Below, in pieces: positions 1 to 11,363 of a stretch of 64,000 bases of DNA. The notes under the pieces are model-generated. The model was not told the DNA's origin. It worked only from the letters and a program-made list of their open reading frames with translations, and did not search any database. Source of the DNA: Amborella trichopoda. Its lineage: Eukaryota > Streptophyta > Magnoliopsida > Amborellales > Amborellaceae. Made by a program: the position numbers and the translations under genes. Every line of letters begins with the position of its first letter. Within the stretch, counting starts at the first letter, position 1. The DNA is taken from the NCBI RefSeq assembly GCF_000471905.2, contig NW_006500351.1:4075066-4139065 (forward strand), written 5' to 3'.

Positions 1-168
1 AAATATAAAATGGGTTTTAAGGGGCAATGAGTCGAAACCCAATAGCATATCCAAAAAAAAATATAAAAGGGGTTTTGGGAGGGAACGGGGCGAAACCCCA
101 TAGCATATCCAAAAAAAAAATATAAAAGGGGTTTTAGGAGGGAATGGGGCGAAACCCAATAGCATGTG
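1..168. repeat. Tandem repeat, about 58-60 bp unit, nearly 3 copies
   Basis: Three successive units each contain a variant of ATATAAAAGGGGTTTT, then GGGGCGAAACCC, ATAGCAT and an A-run. The third unit breaks down near 165. The array runs off the left window edge, so its full size is unknown. No coding potential. Confidence 0.85.
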
Positions 169-1270
169 GAAACCAGTTCAGTTCTGACCGATTTTCCATC
201 CAAATTAACGATCCGGACCAAGATACCAGGTTTGAAACCATTTTATTTGAGCGTTTGAGATTCCGAAAATACACGATTTTGTACTAAACAGGAATCCCAA
301 GTGGCCTTCTAAATTCACAGGCCTTGGGTATCCTTAGGAAGCACTATTCCTTTACCCGGAGGGGAATACAGTCGTCGTTTTCTCAATCAATTGAATGGTA
401 ATCTACGCACGCAAATGTTTTGCATATGGAGTAGGTTCCTTTTTTGCCAGACAGGTCGCCTCTGTTATTCCGTTTGTTTTAGTTTGGCAAGTTTAATCGA
501 TGGTTTGGTCAACCTTTTCCTCGAGAAGTCTTTCAACTATTATTTTCGGTCCCGGCCTCATTCTTTTTTGGGTTGCAATGTTTCATGCAGTGAAGGAAAC
601 CTAGGACGGGAAAACTAGATTTGTCGGGGTAACTCAGACCAGTGTCAAACCCAGAGATCTTAAACAAATTTAATTTAAAAAAAAATTATAAAATAAATTT
701 ATTAATATTTTTTTATGTTTTTTATGATTTTGGAAAAGATTGGAAAGTGTCTTGGCTATAAATATTTATTTTCACATTTTTCCTTTGTTTGAATTGGTTC
801 TAAAATAATTTCACATTTAGAGGTGTTTTGTTTAATTTTCTTTTAACATATTTTTCATATTTTTTGAATTTTTATTATTTTTATTTTTAAAGCATGGCCG
901 GTCCAACTAGGGTTGAGTAACTCGGCTGAGTAAATTTTATTTATTGGTTTTCAAAAGACAAAGAAACCCGTTCATCTATCAATCAGTCTATTTTTTTCAT
1001 CTTTATCATTCGGCAGCATTCTATAAAAAGAAAAAACAAAACCAAATAAAAAATAAAAAATCCTAAGAAATGAATAACATAGTATCCATATCGTTTCGAA
1101 CACCATGCTAGCAGCTCCTTCACCCCCTTTTTGTCACACCACAATGTGATCAGATTACTAGTACATTGCTTGAAACAAACTTATAGTATAGCACGATCAG
1201 TACATTGGTTGACAATAAACTTATAGTATAGCACACGGATCGTGCTAAATTTCACCTTGCTTTCACTCGT
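169..1270. other. Intergenic, no gene recognised
   Basis: AT-rich DNA (strongest at 660-900) without a convincing reading frame. At 1162-1194 and 1201-1234 a ~33 bp segment (TACATTG..ACTTATAGTATAGCAC) occurs twice with a 39 bp period. Around 894-940 a short GAGTAACTCGGC piece resembles the dispersed repeat at 1950-2410. No start codon or upstream UGT coding sequence is visible before 1271; the UGT reading frame meets TAG at 1229. Confidence 0.6.
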
Positions 1271-1670
1271 CCAGATGCTAGCCAACTAAGCCACGGCTAC
1301 CTAGAGACGCCCCTTAATTGGATCCAATCGATGCCGTCTGTACGGCTCCAAGACATGCCGAGCTTCCTCCGAACCACGGACCCAAACGATATCATGCCCA
1401 ATTTCGTGAATGAGGACCCTGTCATCGCCATCAAATCCACAGCAGTCATCCTCAACACTTTCGACTCCCTCGAGCAACCTGTACTTGACGCTATGCGTGC
1501 TAAGGTCCCCGCGTTGTACACAATTGGACAACTGCGCATGCTATGTAAGCGAGCCATCACTGAGCCCAAATTGGGCTCGATAAGCTCGAGTCTATGGACC
1601 CCTGACACTAGATTGGCTTGACGACAAACCAGCAGGATCTATGGTCTATGTGAACTTCGGCAGCATAACG
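1271..1670 (+). pseudogene. UGT85-like UDP-glycosyltransferase, central exon fragment
   Basis: Family-1 plant glycosyltransferases transfer sugar from UDP-sugars to small molecules in the cytosol. The frame from 1271 reads HGYLETPLNW, then MPSFLRTTDPNDIM, VILNTFDSLEQPVLDAMRAK, PKLGSISSSLW and, after a frame change near 1612, DWLDDKPAGSMVYVNFGSIT. This is typical UGT85 central sequence, roughly residues 185-300 of a ~480-residue enzyme. The frameshift lies where other members have a short Cys-Leu stretch, so a small deletion is likely. The exon stops at a GT donor (1671) in phase 0 and its continuation is at 11364, beyond a Copia insertion. The first ~180 residues are missing here. Family identity is confident; substrate is not inferable. 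Confidence 0.88.
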
Positions 1671-1949
1671 GTAATTCTGAATATTACGCATATTGGAACA
1701 TAATTAACGAATATTTTGAAACAGTGCCTTGAAGACTTGCATAATTTGTTTTGGTGCTTAAGAAAATCCTGATCTTATATTTAAATGCCTCAACAATTAT
1801 TGCTTTATTTAAGCAACCAATTAATATCTCCCTGGTCGGGAAATGACAGGGTGTATTATAGTCTAATCACTTTTTTTGAGTAAATATAGCCTAATCACTT
1901 GAGTAAACAATGTAAAATATTCAGGACAACTTCAACAGCCCCATTTTTT

Positions 1950-2410
1950 TAACTCACCATGATACTTGGACTCCGCCCTTGCATGAGGCAAGTCACTCAG
2001 GTCGAGTCTAAGTGGATCAGGTAGAGTCTTTTATATGGCCCATAAAAAGAAATTCTAACAAAATATTTAAAATTAAATAAAAATTTTAAAAGTGAAACAA
2101 AATAAAAAATAATATAAAATGTCAAAAAATATTAAAAACATAAAACATAAATTATAAAAAAATTAGTTTATGTCAGAGATATTTTAGAAAAATACGAACA
2201 AAGAGGACAATATCAAGGTCACAAGAAAAGGTCACTCCTCATTGTAGACAAATCCAAATTACATATATAATTTTTATACAGTGATTCCACTTTTCTTATT
2301 TTATTTTATTTTAGTTTTAAGTGGCCCGAGTTGCACACGAGTTTTTGAGTTGGAAATGAGTGGAGTTCGAGTAACTCGGCCAAGTCCGAGTGGACTTGGT
2401 TGGGTTTTGA
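1950..2410. repeat. Small non-autonomous repeat rich in GAGTCGAGT-type motifs
   Basis: Both ends carry related CTTGGACTC / GAGTAACTCGGC / GGTCGAGTC motifs, and 2384-2403 is a perfect 8-bp inverted repeat with a 4-bp loop (CCAAGTCC..GGACTTGG). The centre is AT-rich. It looks like a MITE-type element but clean terminal repeats and a target duplication were not found. Confidence 0.4.
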
Positions 2411-2454
2411 ATCATTTTTCAAATCTAATTGATTCATCAGGGTCACATTTGTTT

Positions 2455-2995
2455 AGGGGTATCAACGGGTCGGGTCTGGTTGGACCCGAACCCGAATAAT
2501 ATTCGGGTCCAAGTTTTGGACAAATACCTAACCTTTCGGGTCCACAATTTGGAACCATACCGACCTTGTATTGGGTCTACCCATCAGGTCCCGGATCTTG
2601 TTGGGTCCATTTCCACTCTATGATTATGAGCTTCTTCTTTTCCTTAATTTTTTTTCTTTCTTTTTATGATCATATAGCTATATTATTGGCAACATTTATA
2701 GTAATGCACAACATTAATGCCCACATATACCCACATTCCTTACTGTTTTATGTAATAACTAGAAACTCCAAAGAAACAAACTTATTGGCAACAGTCATGA
2801 ATACCCACATATACCTATAGTATTTGGGTCGAGTCCAACCAGACACGGACCCAGAGCTGAATAGCATTCGGTATCCGGGTCCAAGTTTTGGACCCACACC
2901 CGACCTTCAAGGTCCAAAATTTATACCAATAAACGGACCCAAGGTCGGGTCTACCCATAGGGTCCTGGGTCAGCCCAGGTCCATTGCCACCCCAA
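2455..2995. repeat. Duplicated GGGTCCAAG-type dispersed repeat with 0.2 kb spacer
   Basis: About 160 bp at 2458-2617 recurs in direct orientation at 2825-2994. Shared blocks are CGGGTCCAAGTTTTGGAC, GGGTCTACCCAT and a GGTCCATT end. The outer edges are roughly inverted: GGGGTATCAACGGGTC at the left, GGGGTGGCAATGG on the reverse of the right. Short ORFs here are fortuitous. A non-autonomous DNA transposon or tandem insertion is possible; no target duplication was seen. Confidence 0.5.
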
Positions 2996-3198
2996 GATGT
3001 GATGTGAGCCTTCCGCTATGAACAATGGATGGTTGATATTACACATTTCCTCCACTCTAGTCAATCAACTCCGCTTGAACACAGTCTCGAAATGATGAAT
3101 TTTTCGAGACCATAGTCTACCCTATTTACGAGTGTCTTGGAATTTACAATCCCTTTAGATTTTATATTGTTGTTTCTGTAATCTGAGAATGTATTTTA

Positions 3199-5205
3199 TG
3201 TTGGGTTTATGTGGCCTTTAAAGGCCTTATGAGTGTGTAATGAAAAGCATTTACTATAGTGGAACATAAACTCAATGGGAGTGTGGTCCCTCAAAGACCA
3301 TACTAAGCAAATGATATTTGTGGATAACGGATTGTGCTTGGCGATCTAGGCCACTCGGTTGGAAAACTTGAAGTACCTGGACATAAAAAATAAACCGAGA
3401 AGGGTTTTTGAGTTAGCTCTTGATGAGGTCGGAGCTTATGCCTAGATGAATGAGCCGAGGAACTGTGTGACCCTTGCGTGTGATGGTAGGCCTATAGAGA
3501 CGGGGGCCAAAACCTCATCCATGTTCCATCACACGGCATGCATATAGATAGATTGTTCGGGAAAGCTAGATATCCACCTTTGGGTGAAGCATATGCATGT
3601 GCGAGAGATACCCCTATGCGCCAGAGAGCTGTGGTCGCATCAAGTCGGGGTGACCTTAACTTGTCTTTAGGGGAGGACCTATAATCCATAGACTGGGATT
3701 GTGACTCCTTGATTCATTGACCAGACTTTGGTGACCCGCTAATGAGCCCCTACTTGGACTGTGGGTCATGGGAAACCCTGGATCTGTTCGATAAAGCAAG
3801 TGTGGTATGTAGTCCACAGTTGAAGGTGGAGTATCCCGTGATCATTGATTGAATTCCTAAATCATATGGATCCACTTCCCATCATATTAATTTAATTATG
3901 ATGATTTTATTATTAAATTATTTTAGATTTATTATTTGAAATTTTGTGAGTCATTTGATATTTTATTTCTTATTTTTGGACTTATAAAAATGAAGTTATT
4001 AATTTACAAAGTTATAATGTTTTAAAATTTATTTTATTTAATTTTAAAATACTTATTAAAAAAAATACATAGGGGCCCATAGTGCATATGGGCCCACCAT
4101 GTGGGTATTAGGTGGGTCCCCAGATACCATACATAGGTGGCACGCCCCACCCTTGGATACCTTATTTTGTTGCTTTATATTCAAGTTTGTTAAATATGGT
4201 AACTACATCTTGTAGCATGTGGTCAAATATTGATTAGAAAATATTGACCATATCTTATCTTGATTATTGAAGGAATATCTTGACTTGATATTATTGAAAT
4301 ATTCTTATGGAAAATATGAGATGGAATATGCAATTTATGGTGTGCACTATATCTTTAATGGATTTAATTTATCTAAATATATTGATGGGAAAATGGTTCA
4401 AGGAAAGGCGGATAATGGTTCATGTACCTTCCATAATGTTGATGACTCATCTATAGAATGGATGGCTCAGATCTCTTACCCCATAAGTCACCTTGATCAA
4501 CGGTCCATATTCAATCTCAAGACAGAGGCAAACTATGGGAAACCCTAAAGAAACCCTAGACCTAAATTTCACTATAAATAGGGGTGCTCTCCCCCCATCT
4601 CAACACACATCTCTCTCTTCGATAAACTCTCTCTCTCTCTTCCTAAGGGCCTCGCCCTTCTTTCCCTACTCTCTTATTTTCTCTCTCTACTCTTTCTCTC
4701 CTAAAAAGGACCCTAGGGGGCACGCCCCAACATAGAGGGTCTCTCTCTCTCTCATGATCTAATCTAAGGGTTGGAAAAAAAGCTACGGTTTGAGCCTAAT
4801 TATTTTGAAGTTAGAGTTTTGTAGAGATTTAAAGGTGGTTACTTAGTTTAGCCGAAATTTGCTTTCCCGGGTCGAGTTTGAAGCTGGACCGCTGATCCCA
4901 CGCCATTGGATATGGTGACTCGGTGTGGGGTGTAAAAAGCCCGGTTGAGGTAATCTCTAACATATTTTCTTTTAATTGTTTGTTCTTTCATTTTATATTC
5001 TCAAGCACAATATTAAGTTGTACGAATGACATTAAGTAGTTGAGATTTATTTTATTGATGTGTTATTTAATTTTTTGGAATTTCTATTGTTTGTAAAAAG
5101 ACCATCTGTGAGTGATCTTGTTGCCAAATTTCTACGGGGCGATTATTATTTAAAAAAAATATATATATATTTCCCTGGCGAAAGATTACATAGGTCTTTC
5201 TTTCA
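3199..5205 (+). repeat. Copia-1 5' LTR (2007 bp)
   Basis: Aligns with 9221-11156 along its length, including the CT-rich block at 4600-4760 after ACTATAAATAGGGG (TATA-like, near 4570) that probably marks the promoter and R region. Relative to the right LTR it has ~48 bp extra at 3215-3262 and ~36 bp extra near 3633. Copia-3 also has both segments, so they are ancestral and were lost from the right LTR. Confidence 0.94.
4571..4582 (+). promoter_or_regulatory. TATA-like box of Copia-1 LTR
   Basis: CACTATAAATAGGGG lies just upstream of the CT-rich block, the usual arrangement for the U3/R junction of plant LTRs. The same motif is kept in the right LTR near 10520. The start of transcription is inferred, not shown. 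Confidence 0.55.
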
Positions 5206-5206
5206 T

Positions 5207-5218
5207 TGGTATCAGAGC
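5207..5218 (+). other. Primer-binding site (initiator Met tRNA)
   Basis: TGGTATCAGAGC one base after the left LTR end (5205). It is complementary to the 3' end of plant initiator-Met tRNA and is the standard Copia primer site. It fixes the LTR boundary. Confidence 0.95.
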
Positions 5219-5277
5219 TAGCTTTACTTGATTGTCATTAGTAGTCGTTTCTTATTTTTTTTTTAGAATATAAAATA

Positions 5278-6080
5278 ATGGCTGCTCGTACCTTCATCTT
5301 TGAAATCCTGAAAACCGAAAGGTTTGATGGGACCAACTTTGCTTCATGGAAAAGAAAATCGAATTTGTGCTCTATGAAGAAAACTTGCATGAGGTACTCT
5401 TTGAGGACTGACCTCATCGTCCAACAAATGACTCATATCAAATAATCAAAGATGAGTACGTCAATTGGAAGAGGAGGAACTTGAGATGCAAGCATATTCT
5501 TTTATGTATCATGACTGACTCGTATGCTTCTGAGTACGAGTCAATCTATACTGCATGTGAGATTTTTGATAAACTTGAAAGAGAGTATGTTGAACCCTCT
5601 CTCATGAAGCAAACTATGGCTATGAGAAAGTACAATGATTTAAAAATGGTAGAAGGTACCAAGTTTGCAGATCATATGCACGTGTTTCGTGCGTTAGTCA
5701 GAGATTTGGAAGATACAGGCATGAAGCCCAATGAATCTATGCAAGTGATTCACTTAATGAATTCTCTTCCTAATTCATGGGAGACTTTCATATCTTCCAT
5801 CTCTGCTAGAAAGACACAAAAATTGGAGGAACTCATCACGACCATTAAATCTGAAGAAGAAAGGAGAAGTTCAAGGCAAACCCCAAAGAATGTTGTGCAC
5901 ATGGTAAAATCTCAACCATCTTTTAAATTTAAGAAAGAAAAGGGAAGAAATACTTTTGAGAAGAAAATATATTTTAAAAGAAGAGATTTTGGAAATAAGG
6001 GAGTAAAAATAGAGACTTGAACTTATTTTATTTGCAAGAAGGTGGGCCATATAACCAATAATTGTCGGTCCAACAAATCT
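5278..6080 (+). pseudogene. Copia-1 gag with decayed zinc knuckle
   Basis: Capsid-type protein that packages element RNA. The ATG at 5278 opens MAARTFIFEILKTERFDG and TNFASWKRK, the usual Copia gag start. One base is missing in the A-rich stretch near 5350, then the frame continues as IEFVLYEENLHEVLFE, with a TGA at 5409. From 5481 the UBN2-type gag core is open to a TGA at 6018 (DKLEREY..MQVIHLMNSLPNSWETF). The zinc knuckle follows in the same frame as Y-x2-C-x4-H-x4-C, so the first Cys has become Tyr. It was read as one polyprotein with the downstream pol. Confidence 0.9.
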
Positions 6081-6545
6081 GGTGGAACTAACAAAGAATT
6101 GGCATGTGTGGTTTTCGAGTCCATGCTAGTTGACCCTAATGAAGCTTCTTGGTGTCTTGACTCGGGGGCTATGACTCATGTCACAAACACCAAGGAAGGT
6201 TACCATTCCTTCACTCCCATGGGGCTAGAACAGCAACATATTTATATAGGAGAAAATCCAAAGACTGATGTACTTGAAGTTGAAGATTTTGAGCTGAAAC
6301 TAAAGAGCAGGAGCACCTTAATCCTGAAACAAGCACTTTATACTTCTGATATGATGAAGTGCTTGGTTTTAGTTCCTAAGGTGTCTATGGCTAGATTCCT
6401 AACCACTTTCATTGGGGAGAAAGTGGTGGTCAAGAAGGGGAAAGATATGATCATGACTGGACGACTTGTAGATGAGCTATTTACCATTAAAATAAAAAAG
6501 AACATTGCCTATGTCTCGTCCCCTAATGAATTAGATGCTACCCTA
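6081..6545 (+). pseudogene. Copia-1 aspartic protease region
   Basis: Retroviral-type protease that would cleave the polyprotein. The active-site motif DSGAMTHV is intact near 6159 (Cys-Leu-Asp-Ser-Gly), and the frame stays open from 6042 to 6545. It ends at a TGA (6546-6548) where the integrase normally begins Trp-His-Met, so that stop is probably a Trp codon mutated to TGA. Of the Copia-1 domains, this is among the better preserved. Confidence 0.88.
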
Positions 6546-7463
6546 TGACATATGAGGTCAGGACACATTAATATCAAACGAATGAAAAGATTACAAAGGG
6601 ACGGGATTCTTCATAATTATAACGAAGATTTATCGAAACTGTGCGAGTCTTATGTGCAAGAAAAACTAATAAGGAAAAATACCACCAGGGCAAAAAGAGC
6701 TACTAGCGTATTGTAAATCTTTTATAGTGACATATGTAGACCTATGAATGTCACCACGAAAAGTGAAAAAAGCTATTTTATCTTTTTTATAGATGACCAC
6801 TCGCGACATGGCCATGTGTACCTTATTCATGCAAAATCAGAAGCTCTAGAAAAATTCAAAGAATATAAAGCCCAAGTAGAGAATCAAACCAACCTAAAAA
6901 TTAAAGTCCTTAGAACCGATAGAGGGGGAGAGTATTCATCTGACCTTTTCAAAGAATTGTGCATTGAAAATGAGATCATTCATCAGTACACCATGCCTTA
7001 GACTCCTGAACAAAATGATGTAGATGAGAGAAGGAATAGGACCTTAGTGGAAATGATAAGGAGTATGATGGGGCATGCAAATCTCTCATTGGAGTTTTGG
7101 GGAGAAGCCGTATTAACGGCATGTTACATCCTTAACCTGACTCCTAAAAAAGCTGCCCCACTTATTCCTCATGAAATTTTCACAGGTCGTACTCCCTCCC
7201 TTGAATACCTGAAAGTTTGGGGTTGCTCAGCCCATGTCCTTATCCCACATCAAATTAGAACCAAATTGCAACCCAAAACTGTCAAATCCATTTTCATTGG
7301 TTTCCCAAATCATGGTAAGGGGTATCGATTGTACAATCTTAAAACTGGTACAGTTATTGAAAGTCGCGATGCTCACTTCTTTGAGGAAGAATTCCTTGAA
7401 GCAAGGGTGAGTAGAAAAAAAACCAACTTTTATGAGGAGGCCAAAAACAAGGATGTAGTTTGA
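6546..7463 (+). pseudogene. Copia-1 integrase
   Basis: Integrates element cDNA into the host genome. The N-terminal zinc region reads HMRSGHIN and then CESY in place of the usual C-x2-C, so a zinc ligand is lost. The core keeps SDICRP (first Asp), FIDDHSRHGHVYLI, LRTDRGGEY (second Asp) and DERRNRTL (Glu). In-frame stops occur at 6546, near 6714 and near 7000, so it cannot be translated intact. The C-terminal part, FTGRTPSLEYLKVWGCSAHV, is open to 7461. Copia order (integrase before RT) is clear. Confidence 0.92.
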
Positions 7464-7539
7464 GACCCTGAACCTGAAACTTCTAAACGAACCCAACCTG
7501 TTTCTGAACTCCCTAAAAAAAGTGAACCTTTACCTGAAC

Positions 7540-8640
7540 CAAGATGAAGTAACCGAGTCAGTAGACCATCTCTTTATCTAGAACATTTTGTCTACCTTGG
7601 AGAACATTTTGATAAGGTTGGGGAAGATCTAGATTTAAAACCTAGAACTCACCGTGAAACCTTGACCTGTCTTGAAAGGGAATACTGGATAGAAGCCATG
7701 AAATATGATTAACCAAAACTATGTATGGGAATTATTACCCCTACCTGAAAAACGTAAGGCCATTGGTTGTAAGCGGATTTTCAAGAAAAAATTAAACTTT
7801 GAAGGGAAAATAGAAAAATACAAAGCTAGGTTGGTTGCAAAGGGTTTCACCCAAAAAGAAGTGATAGATTATGAGGAAACTTTTTCCTCTATTGCCAAAT
7901 TTCCATCCATCTGAATCTTTATAGCTATAGCAACCCATTTTGACTTTGAAGTTCATCAAGTAGATATCAAAACAACATTTCTAAATGGAGATTTAGAAGA
8001 AGAAATTTACATAACCCAACCTGAGGGATTTAAAGAGAAAGGAAAATAAACCCTTGTATGCAAACTTAATAAATCCCTTTATGGCATGAAACAAGCATCG
8101 CGACAGTGGTACATAAAAGTCCAAGAGACTTTTCTTCTTGCAGGATTCTCTACAAATAATGAGGATTATTATATATATATCAAAAGGTCAGTGGGAGTGA
8201 TGTGGTCTTTTTATCGTTATATGTGGATGATATGTTAATTGTTAGTAGCTCAATTGCCCTAGTAGTAGAGACGAAAAATTTCCTTGCATAACACTTCGAT
8301 ATGAAGGATCTTGGAGAAGCTTCATATATGTTGGGCATCAAAATAATAAGAAACAGGAGAGAGAAGACTATCCAACTTTCTTAGGCAACCTACTGTAAGA
8401 GGATACTGGAAAAGGTTGATATGAGTATGTGTAAGTCCACGTCAACCCCAATTGACAAAAAGATGAAGCTTAGTAATAAAATATGTCCTACCAAAGACAT
8501 AGATATAAGAGCCATGGGGAGAGTGTCATACAAGAGCGCAGTTGGGTCCCTTATGTACGCCATGATGGGAACAAGGCTTGACTTGTCCTTCTTCATGAGT
8601 CTGGTGAGCCGTTTTCAAAGCAACCCAGGAGAGGAGCATT
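7540..8640 (+). pseudogene. Copia-1 reverse transcriptase
   Basis: Copies element RNA to DNA. Recognisable blocks are WIEAMKY, then [71 protein letters not shown], the catalytic YVDDML near 8219-8236, FDMKDLGEASYMLGI and AVGSLMYAM. Stops and frame changes fall near 7708, 7912, 8048, 8205-8290 and 8382. The catalytic Asp pair survives but the gene is dead. Confidence 0.93.
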
Positions 8641-9215
8641 GAAAAGCAGTAAAAAGAATTCTCAGATATTTAAACGGGACCATGAACTATGCGCTCACAT
8701 ATAAAGGGGGAACTAAAATAGCAATAGAGGGATATTCAGATGCAAGCTATCTCGCATATCCAGATGATGCGAAGTCTACATTTAGGTATGTGTTTATGCA
8801 TGGAGGGGGTGCGGTTTCTTGGAAGTCAAAGAAACAAGATATTATGGCTTTATCCACCATAGAATCCTAGTATGTGGCATGTTGTCTAGCAGCCAAGGAG
8901 GCTGTGTGGATTAAGAAGTTTCTTAATCAACTTAATTTCCATCCTGTATGTTGTAAAACGGTGCGAATTTTCTGCGACAACACGACGGCTATTTGTGTCT
9001 CTAAGGAACCTCGGTTTCACAAGAATTCCAAGCATATTAAGCCATACTTCTATCATCATAGAAATGAGGTGAGATTGAAAGAGATCGCGATCAGCCACAT
9101 ATCTACAGATTTGATGATAGCAGACCCTTTGACTAAGGGAGTTGTCCCTAATGTTTTTGTAAGACATGTGAGAGAGATGGGGATGAGAGAAAGTAAGGCC
9201 TTCAAAAGCCAAGTG
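8641..9215 (+). pseudogene. Copia-1 RNase H
   Basis: Removes the RNA strand during reverse transcription. From AVKRILRYLNGT through GYSDASYLAYPDDAKST, GGAVSWKSKKQD, TIES, AAKEAVWIKKFLNQL, FCDNTTAI and HISTDLMIADPLTKG the Copia RNase H order is complete. TGA at 8641 and TAG at 8868 interrupt it. The last codons abut the polypurine tract, as usual for this family. Confidence 0.93.
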
Positions 9216-9220
9216 GGAGA
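9211..9220 (+). other. Polypurine tract of Copia-1
   Basis: AAGTGGGAGA directly abuts the right LTR start TGTTGGG at 9221. This is the plus-strand primer for second-strand synthesis and supports the LTR boundary. Confidence 0.92.
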
Positions 9221-11156
9221 TGTTGGGTTTATGTGGAACATAAACTCAATAGGAGTGTGGTCCCTCAAAGACCATACTAAATAAATGATATTTGCGGATA
9301 ACAGAATGTACATGGCGATCTAGGCCAGTTCATTGGAAAACCCAAGGTAACTGAGCATAAAAAATAAATCGAGAAGGGTTTTTTGGGTTAGCCCTTGATG
9401 AGGTCGGAGCTTATGCCTAGATGAGTGAGCCGAGGGACTGTGTGACCCTTGTATGTGATGGTAGGCCTACAGAGACGGGGGCCAAAACCTCATCCATGTT
9501 CCATCACATGACATGCATATAGATAGATCGTTCGAGAAAGCTAGCTATCCACCTTTGGGTGAAGCATATGCATGTGCGAGAGATACCCCTATGCGCCAGA
9601 GAGCTGTGGTCGAAGGACCTGTAATCCACAGACCCGGATTGCGACTCTTGGGCTCATCAACCAGACTTTGGTGACCCGCTAATGAGCCCTTACTTAGACT
9701 GTGGGTCATGGGAAACACTGAGTCGGTTCGATAAAGCAGGTGTGGTATGTAGTCCGCGGTTAAAGGTGGAGTACCCCATGATCGTTGATTGAATTCCTGA
9801 ACTATATGGATCCACTTCCCATCATATTAATTTAATTGGGTTGATTTTATTATTAAATTATTTTATATTTATTATTTGAATTTTTGTGAGTCATTTGATA
9901 TTTTATTTCTTATTTTTGGATTTATAAAAATGAAGTTATTAATTTACAAAGTTATAATGTTTTAAAGTTAATTTTTTTTTAAAATTTTAAAATTTTTACC
10001 AAAAAAAAAATACATGGGGGCTCATAATGCACATGGGCCCACCATGTGGGTATTAGGTGGGGCCCTACATACCATACATGGGTGGCGCGCCCCACCCTTG
10101 GATACCTTATCTTGTTGCTTTATCTTCAAGTTTTTTAAATATGGTAACTACATCTTGTAGCATGTAGTCAAATATTGATTAGGAAGTATTGACCATATCT
10201 TATCTTGATTATTGACGGAATATCTTGACTTAATATTATTGAAATATTCTTATGGAAAATATGAGATGTAATATGCAATTTATCGTATGTACTATATCTT
10301 TAATGGATTTAATTTATTTAAATATATTGATGGGAAAATGGTTTAAGGTAAGGCGGATAATGGTTCATGCACCTTCTATAATGTTGATGACCCATTTATG
10401 GAATGGATGACTCAGATCTCTCACCCCACAAGTCAACTTGATCAACGGTCCATATTCAATCTCAAGAAAGAGGCAAACTATGGGAAATCCTAAAGAAACC
10501 CTAGACCTAAATTTCACTATAAATAGGGGTGCTCTTCCTCCATCTCAACACACCTCTCTCTCTCTATCTCTCGTAAACTCTCTCTCTCTCTTAAGGGTCA
10601 TGCCTCTCTCTCCCTACTCTCTTATTTTCTCTCTCTAGTCTCTCTCTCTCTCCTTAAAAGGACCCTAGGGGGCACGCCCCAATATAGAGAGTCTATTTCT
10701 CTCTCTCCTGATCTAATCTAAGGGTTGGAAAAAAAAATTAGGGTTTGAATCTAATTATTTTGGAGTTAGGGTTTTGTAGAGATTTAAGGGTGATTACCTA
10801 GTTTGGCTGAAATTAGCTTTTTCGGTTTGAGGTTGAAGCTAGATCGCTGATCCCGCGCCATTGGATGTAGTGACTCGGTGTGGGGTGTAAAAAGCCCGGT
10901 TGAGGTAATCTCCGACATCTTTTTTTTTAATTGTTTGTTCTTTTATTTTATATTCTAAAGCACAGTATGAAGTTGTATGAATGACATCAAGTAGTTGAGA
11001 TTTATTTTATTGATGTGTTATTTAATTTTTTGGATTTTCAATTGTTTGTAAAAAGACCATCTGTGAATGATCTTGTTGCCAAAATTATAAGGGGTTATTA
11101 TTTAAAAAAAATATATATATATTTCCCAACAAAAGATTACATAGGTTTTTCTTTCA
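9221..11156 (+). repeat. Copia-1 3' LTR (1936 bp)
   Basis: Partner of 3199-5205. The ~48 bp loss after TTTATGTGG lies between two GTGG copies, which suggests a microhomology deletion; a second deletion of ~36 bp lies near 9614. Substitutions are frequent along the alignment, so the insertion is not recent. Followed directly by the TTTTA duplication. Confidence 0.94.
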
Positions 11157-11363
11157 TTTTAGTGTTGTAGTTACTCATACGTTATTTTCATAAATAATCA
11201 AAATACTATGTGGTTATGTGAGTAATTTATCAAAAAATAAAATTGAAGTTGTGCGAGTACTATGAGATTCTTAAATTTTGTTCATGCAATTTGCCTAAAC
11301 AACATGCCGTTAAATAATTCAGCCCTAATTTCCATTGCCCAATTCATGATTTATTTTCAACAG

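Larger units (their letters stand above)
3199..11156 (+). mobile_element. Copia-1: full-length, defective Ty1/Copia LTR retrotransposon
   Basis: Two direct LTRs (3199-5205 and 9221-11156) begin TGTTGGG and end TTTCA. The 5-bp flanks are TTTTA at 3194-3198 and TTTTA at 11157-11161, a perfect target-site duplication. A Met-tRNA primer site follows the left LTR and a purine tract precedes the right LTR. The domain order is gag, zinc knuckle, protease, integrase, reverse transcriptase, RNase H, which defines Copia. Many in-frame stops and several frameshifts make it non-autonomous. It sits inside the UGT85-like intron in the sense direction. Confidence 0.96.

Noticed and set aside
1297..1608. 103-codon minus-strand ORF
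   Set aside because: Antisense shadow of the UGT85-like exon.
5207..5218. Possible tRNA gene remnants at TGGTATCAGAGC sites (also 19630, 30428, 37302)
   Set aside because: These are 12-14 bp primer sites next to LTRs, with no cloverleaf around them. No tRNA or rRNA gene was seen.
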